39,068 nt of DNA from an uncultured Alistipes sp. (GTDB lineage: Bacteria > Bacteroidota > Bacteroidia > Bacteroidales > Rikenellaceae). Below are positions 36,223 through 39,068 of this stretch, one piece after another (positions within the stretch are counted from its first letter, which is position 1; each line of letters begins with the position of its first letter). The translations under genes were made by a program, and so were the position numbers. The notes below the pieces were generated by a model, which saw only the letters and a list, made by a program, of their open reading frames with translations, was not told the DNA's origin and ran no database searches. The stretch lies in NCBI GenBank assembly GCA_900550925.1, contig URTU01000011.1, forward strand, positions 1 to 39,068. The letters run 5' to 3'.

Positions 36223-37149
36223 TTATTCAGCCGGTACGCAATGCATCAAAGCCTCGACTTCAGCTCGTGTCGGAATCGACGTCTGTGCCCCCATGCGCGT
36301 TACGGCAATCGAAGAGGCTGCTGTCGCAAATTCAAGAGCGGCGACCAGACTTTTACCTTCCGACAGGGCAACACACAGAGCCCCGTTGAAGACATCGCCG
36401 GCAGCCGTCGTATCCACGGCAGCTACACGCCGGGAAGGGACACGAACACACTGCGTTGCGTTCTTCAACAGAGAACCCATTGTACCCATCGTAATCACGA
36501 CATTCTCGACTCCGGCACGAAGCAGTATATCAGCCGCCTTTTCGGCATCCGCCCAACCTTTCACGGCAATACCGGTCAACAACTGACTTTCCGTTCGGTT
36601 GGGAGTAATCAGGTACAGTCGACGCATCAATTCGGAAGAAAGCGGTGCGGCCGGTGCAGGATTGAGTATGACTTTCGCTCCCTCGGCCGTCGCAACTTCT
36701 GCGGCATACTCTACCGTCTCGATTGGCACCTCCAGCTGCATGAGCACATACTTTGCCTTCGCGATACGCTCACGAACCGCATCGATATCCCGTCTGCACA
36801 ACGCTCCGTTGGCGCCTGATGCAACCACGATGCAGTTTTCGCCCTGACCGTCAACTGTAATCAGGGCCGTACCCGAAGGCACTGTCTCATCAACGAAAAC
36901 AAAATCGGTGTTCAAGTTGTCCTTCGCATAATTTTCAAGGGCCCTTTCCCCAAACATGTCGCGACCTACGCGCGCAACAAAAGAGGTGCTGCCCCCTAAT
37001 CGGGCTGCAGCAACAGCCTGATTGGCACCTTTGCCACCGGCAGTCATCATGAAAACACCCCCAAGCACGGTTTCACCCGGTTCAGGAATACGTTGCGTCT
37101 TAATGACCAAGTCCGTATTGGAACTGCCTATTACTACGATCTCTTCCAT
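36223..37149 (-). CDS. rbsK: PfkB-family carbohydrate kinase, probable ribokinase
   Basis: 308 residues from the ATG at 37149; the open frame continues upstream but without protein-like sequence. PfkB signature 1 is AGGKGANQAVAAARLGG (38-53) and signature 2 is DTTAAGDVFNGAL with the catalytic base Asp252. An N-terminal IGSSNTDLVIKTQRIPEPGE strand and length near 305 fit ribokinase well. It phosphorylates ribose, or a related furanose, with ATP in the cytoplasm. It is preceded by a LacI-type palindrome 43 bases upstream and by the 64-residue ORF. The symbol rests on similarity to ribokinases; another pentose or deoxyribose is possible. Confidence 0.85.
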   Translation of the reverse strand: MEEIVVIGSSNTDLVIKTQRIPEPGETVLGGVFMMTAGGKGANQAVAAARLGGSTSFVARVGRDMFGERALENYAKDNLNTDFVFVDETVPSGTALITVDGQGENCIVVASGANGALCRRDIDAVRERIAKAKYVLMQLEVPIETVEYAAEVATAEGAKVILNPAPAAPLSSELMRRLYLITPNRTESQLLTGIAVKGWADAEKAADILLRAGVENVVITMGTMGSLLKNATQCVRVPSRRVAAVDTTAAGDVFNGALCVALSEGKSLVAALEFATAASSIAVTRMGAQTSIPTRAEVEALMHCVPAE

Positions 37150-37191
37150 ATTATTAAGTAAGTATGATACAATGATTAGACGATCGGATGA

Positions 37192-37215
37192 GTTTATGCA
37201 AACGATTGCGCAAAC
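37192..37215 (-). promoter_or_regulatory. LacI-type operator upstream of the kinase gene
   Basis: 24-base imperfect palindrome with centre GCAAACGATTGC (plus strand); outer arms GTTT/AAAC pair as well, and 9 of 12 half-site positions are symmetric. It has the central CG and GCAA/TTGC arms usual for LacI-family sites. On the minus strand TA and TTTG, separated by three bases, run into its edge, a loose -7 element. It matches the second site (37468-37491) at 19 of 24 positions in the same orientation. Confidence 0.7.
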
Positions 37216-37243
37216 TCTAAAAAAAAGAGACTGAAAAAGAGGC

Positions 37244-37438
37244 TTACAATCTAACCGTAGAAACAGATTGCCAATACCTGAATCCGTCAAAAAGCACGAA
37301 GTCTGAGAGATCGCAAAGACTGGCAGAATCAATCAAAGACGGTCCCTCAATGCCGAGAGAGCGACTTATGGCTGCAAAAGCGCCTGCTGCGGACAAGACA
37401 CGATTGTCCGTGGTTGTAATAAAATGAAGTCGGTTCAT
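37244..37438 (-). CDS. Unrecognised 64-residue ORF in the leader of the operon
   Basis: Starts at the ATG at 37438, 30 bases after the second operator and downstream of a strong promoter, so it would be the first translated frame of the main transcript. The product (MNRLHFITTTDNRVLSAAGA ... SVSTVRL) has no signal peptide, membrane segment or motif I know. It ends 94 bases before the kinase start, with the first operator in between. It could be a real small protein, a leader peptide, or a remnant of a gene lost when the promoter region was duplicated. An upstream in-frame start at 37516 would fall inside the promoter and is rejected. Confidence 0.35.
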   Translation of the reverse strand: MNRLHFITTTDNRVLSAAGAFAAISRSLGIEGPSLIDSASLCDLSDFVLFDGFRYWQSVSTVRL

Positions 37439-37467
37439 GTTGTAGGTTGGTAGTCGGTTCCGCCTGC

Positions 37468-37491
37468 TTTTACGCAAGCGTTTGTGCAAAC
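37468..37491 (-). promoter_or_regulatory. LacI-type operator overlapping the main promoter
   Basis: 24-base palindrome with plus-strand core ACGCAAGCGTTTGTGC, 8 of 12 half-site positions symmetric. It overlaps the TTTG of the -7 element and the expected transcription start, so bound repressor would block initiation. Nearly the same sequence lies at 37192-37215. Confidence 0.7.
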
Positions 37492-37516
37492 TTAAAAAAG
37501 AAATTTGAGAAGTCAA
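37487..37516 (-). promoter_or_regulatory. Main promoter of the polysaccharide utilization locus
   Basis: On the minus strand TTTTGAC supplies the -33 TTG (37516-37514) and, after exactly 19 bases, TAAGTTTG (37494-37487) matches the TAnnTTTG -7 box. This is the textbook Bacteroidota promoter spacing. The LacI-type palindrome overlaps its downstream half. Confidence 0.75.
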
Positions 37517-37582
37517 AACTTTTCGACCAATTTTTTTTGATTTTCAGCCAATTTTACATTTTTATTTTTCGCTAAATTGTCG

Positions 37583-37590
37583 TATCTTGC
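37583..37590 (+). promoter_or_regulatory. Possible -7 element of the LacI-family gene
   Basis: TATCTTGC, one step from TAnnTTTG, lies 22 bases before the ATG in a very AT-rich region. No TTG at the right distance, so the call is weak. Neither palindrome overlaps it, so direct self-repression is not indicated. Confidence 0.35.
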
Positions 37591-37611
37591 CAAAACAGGC
37601 AGAATTTATCC

Positions 37612-38643
37612 ATGGCAAACGAAACGCTCATCACCATCTCTCAAAGAACCGGCTTCTCGATATCGACCGTTTCCCGCGTGTTGAGCGGGCAAGCCGAAAA
37701 ATATCGCATCAGTCCGGCTACGGTCCACCTCATCGAAGAGGAAGCCAAGCGTTGCAATTACATTCCCAACCTGCTGGCAAAAGGCCTGACCACCCGCCGT
37801 ACGAACATCATCGGATTACTTATCCCGAGTGTCGACAACCCCTACTTTGCAAATATTGCCAGTGTGGTTATCCGTCAAGCAAGATCCCAAGGTTTCACTA
37901 CAATGATCGTGGACACGATGGAGAATGCAAAAAACGAACAACAGGACGTACTATCTCTTATCTCCCGCAAAGTAGACGGCATCATCATCGTTCCCTGTGA
38001 CAGAGAACCGGACTTCCTGGAAGGAATCGGGCGCCACAACATTCCAATTGTATTGATTGACAGATATTTCGACACCACCACTCTTCCATATGTCTGCACA
38101 GATAATTTTCGTGGCGGCTACGAAGCCACAAAGCATCTTATCGAACACGGGCACAAACGGATCGCCTGCATCCAGGGAGTACCCTATTCGATGCCAAACA
38201 AAGAACGCGTAAGGGGATACAGAGAAGCCCTCAGAGAATACGGGCTGGAAGGCTACATACGGGTTTCAGGGGAAGATTTTTCAGTTCAAAACGGATATTT
38301 GGAGACGAAACTGCTGCTCAACGAGCCTGCAATTCCTTCGGCTATCTTCACATTGAGCAATACAATTCTGCAGGGTGCAATCAAAGCCATCCGGGAATCC
38401 GGACTCCGGATTCCCCAAGACATTTCGATCATCTCCTTCGATAACAACACCTACCTCGACTATCTCGACCCGGCTGTAACTCGTATCAGCCAGCCAACGG
38501 ACGAAATAGGCACCTTGGCCGTAAAAATTCTGATGGAAAGCATCTCCGGTGAAAAAAGCGGGAACGCCCAAATCCAGATACCGCCCAAATTGATCGTCTG
38601 CAATTCTGTTGCACACACAGTTCTGCAAAAACAGGACGACTGA
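37612..38643 (+). CDS. LacI-family transcriptional regulator
   Basis: 343 residues. An N-terminal LacI helix-turn-helix (about 5-53: TISQRTGFSISTVSRVLSG, hinge NYIPNLLAKGLTTRRTN) is followed by a periplasmic-binding-protein-like effector domain (IIGLLIPSVDNPYFANIASV, VDGIIIVPCD, IPIVLIDRYF, DISIISFDNN). It is divergent from the long minus-strand locus, and two LacI-type palindromes lie in the intervening region, one on the locus promoter. It therefore probably represses the locus until a sugar, perhaps the one handled by the kinase, binds. It is the only regulator in the window. Its base composition is low-GC like the locus (27 of 60 G+C in 37801-37860). Confidence 0.9.
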   Translation: MANETLITISQRTGFSISTVSRVLSGQAEKYRISPATVHLIEEEAKRCNYIPNLLAKGLTTRRTNIIGLLIPSVDNPYFANIASVVIRQARSQGFTTMIVDTMENAKNEQQDVLSLISRKVDGIIIVPCDREPDFLEGIGRHNIPIVLIDRYFDTTTLPYVCTDNFRGGYEATKHLIEHGHKRIACIQGVPYSMPNKERVRGYREALREYGLEGYIRVSGEDFSVQNGYLETKLLLNEPAIPSAIFTLSNTILQGAIKAIRESGLRIPQDISIISFDNNTYLDYLDPAVTRISQPTDEIGTLAVKILMESISGEKSGNAQIQIPPKLIVCNSVAHTVLQKQDD

Positions 38644-38730
38644 ATCGGTCTTCAGGATCAGGAGCAATCGGCAAACACACGATTTGCACGAAATTTGGGT
38701 CTTACATACCGGACCAATCAACTACCGAAC

Positions 38731-39068
38731 ATGAAAAAACATCTTCTCGTCTGGATGTCGTCCGCGCTCTGCGGCGGCATCGCGCCGGCACTCGCCTGCA
38801 CCGGGATCGCCCTGACGGCCCGCGACGGCAGCTACGTGCAGTCGCGCACCATCGAATGGGCCAACAGCGCCCTTGAGAGCGAATACGTCATCATTCCGCG
38901 CGGACAGCAGCTGCGCGCCCTCGTTCCGGGCGGTCAGGCCGACGGCATGGCCTTCACGGCCCGACACGGCGTCGTGGGGCTCGCCGTCGTGCAGAAGGAG
39001 TTCATCGCCGAGGGGATCAACGAGGCGGGGCTCTCGGCCGGGCTCTTCTTCTTCCCGCAGTACGGCGG
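38731..39068 (+). CDS. Choloylglycine hydrolase/penicillin acylase family Ntn-hydrolase, N-terminal part
   Basis: The first 112 residues, cut by the window end. A signal peptide (MKKHLLVWMSSALCGGIAPA) is followed at once by Cys23 in the sequence CTGIALTARDGSYVQSRTIE. In this family the processed N-terminal Cys is the nucleophile, here exposed by signal cleavage, and the Arg in SRTIEW is a known active-site position. NEAGLSAGLFFFPQY is also typical. It would hydrolyse linear amides such as conjugated bile salts or N-acyl amides in the periplasm; bile-salt activity cannot be concluded. It is strongly GC-rich (47 of 60 in 38761-38820), unlike the locus before it, and is probably outside the locus. 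Confidence 0.8.
   Translation, partial: MKKHLLVWMSSALCGGIAPALACTGIALTARDGSYVQSRTIEWANSALESEYVIIPRGQQLRALVPGGQADGMAFTARHGVVGLAVVQKEFIAEGINEAGLSAGLFFFPQYG

Noticed and set aside
38671..38687. GCAAA...TTTGC inverted repeat before the last gene as a third LacI operator
   Set aside because: The spacing and missing central CG do not fit the two good sites; probably chance.
1..39068. CRISPR arrays, tRNA or rRNA genes, insertion sequences, integrase
   Set aside because: I looked for regularly spaced repeats, clover-leaf sequences, transposase motifs and flanking direct repeats and saw none.

Overview
The window looks like a chromosomal piece of a GC-rich gut Bacteroidota. An Alistipes/Rikenellaceae-like organism is my inference, not something the sequence proves. 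The evidence is two tandem SusC/SusD pairs, BACON and GLUG domains, many lipobox lipoproteins, several serine-type sulfatases, and promoters of the Bacteroidota type (TTG at -33, TAnnTTTG at -7).

Left edge (1-2640). A single open frame joins the C-terminal part of a TonB-dependent receptor to a PiT phosphate permease lacking its N-terminal third. This is a real deletion or an assembly chimera. It is followed by a probable small RNA (about 2119-2216) with its own promoter and intrinsic terminator, then by a DUF2721 membrane protein on the minus strand.

Centre (2866-37516, all minus strand). This is a large polysaccharide utilization locus. From its promoter end (right) to its far end (left) it encodes: a 64-residue unknown ORF, a PfkB/ribokinase-type kinase, a GRP-type sugar permease, two exported ADP-ribosylglycohydrolase-fold proteins, a GH49/GH28-like beta-helix hydrolase, a BACON/GLUG lipoprotein, a beta-helix/DUF4838 fusion, a sulfatase, SusC, SusD, SusC, SusD, a DUF1735-type lipoprotein, a GH38 mannosidase with a frameshift near its end, and a sulfatase-GH127 fusion. 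A hairpin terminator follows at about 5785-5810. Within this run the gaps are 43 bases or less, except 94 bases before the kinase, so one long transcript of about 31 kb is plausible. A further sulfatase and a calcineurin-like phosphoesterase follow on the same strand.

Control. A LacI-family gene (37612-38643, plus strand) is divergent from the locus. Two near-identical palindromes (19 of 24 positions) lie in front of the 64-residue ORF and in front of the kinase. At the first, the palindrome overlaps a textbook promoter. No HTCS, SusR or ECF-sigma/anti-sigma gene is present, so LacI repression is the likely control.

Inferred job. SusC/D and surface lipoproteins would bind and import a sulfated, branched glycan or glycoconjugate. 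Sulfatases, GH38, GH127 and the beta-helix enzymes would trim it. The ADP-ribosylglycohydrolase-fold proteins, permease and kinase would release, import and phosphorylate a furanose or pentose, possibly ribose. The real substrate cannot be read from sequence.

Right edge (38731-39068). The start of an exported choloylglycine-hydrolase/penicillin-acylase family protein runs off the window. Both edges are visibly more GC-rich than the centre, which suggests the locus was acquired.
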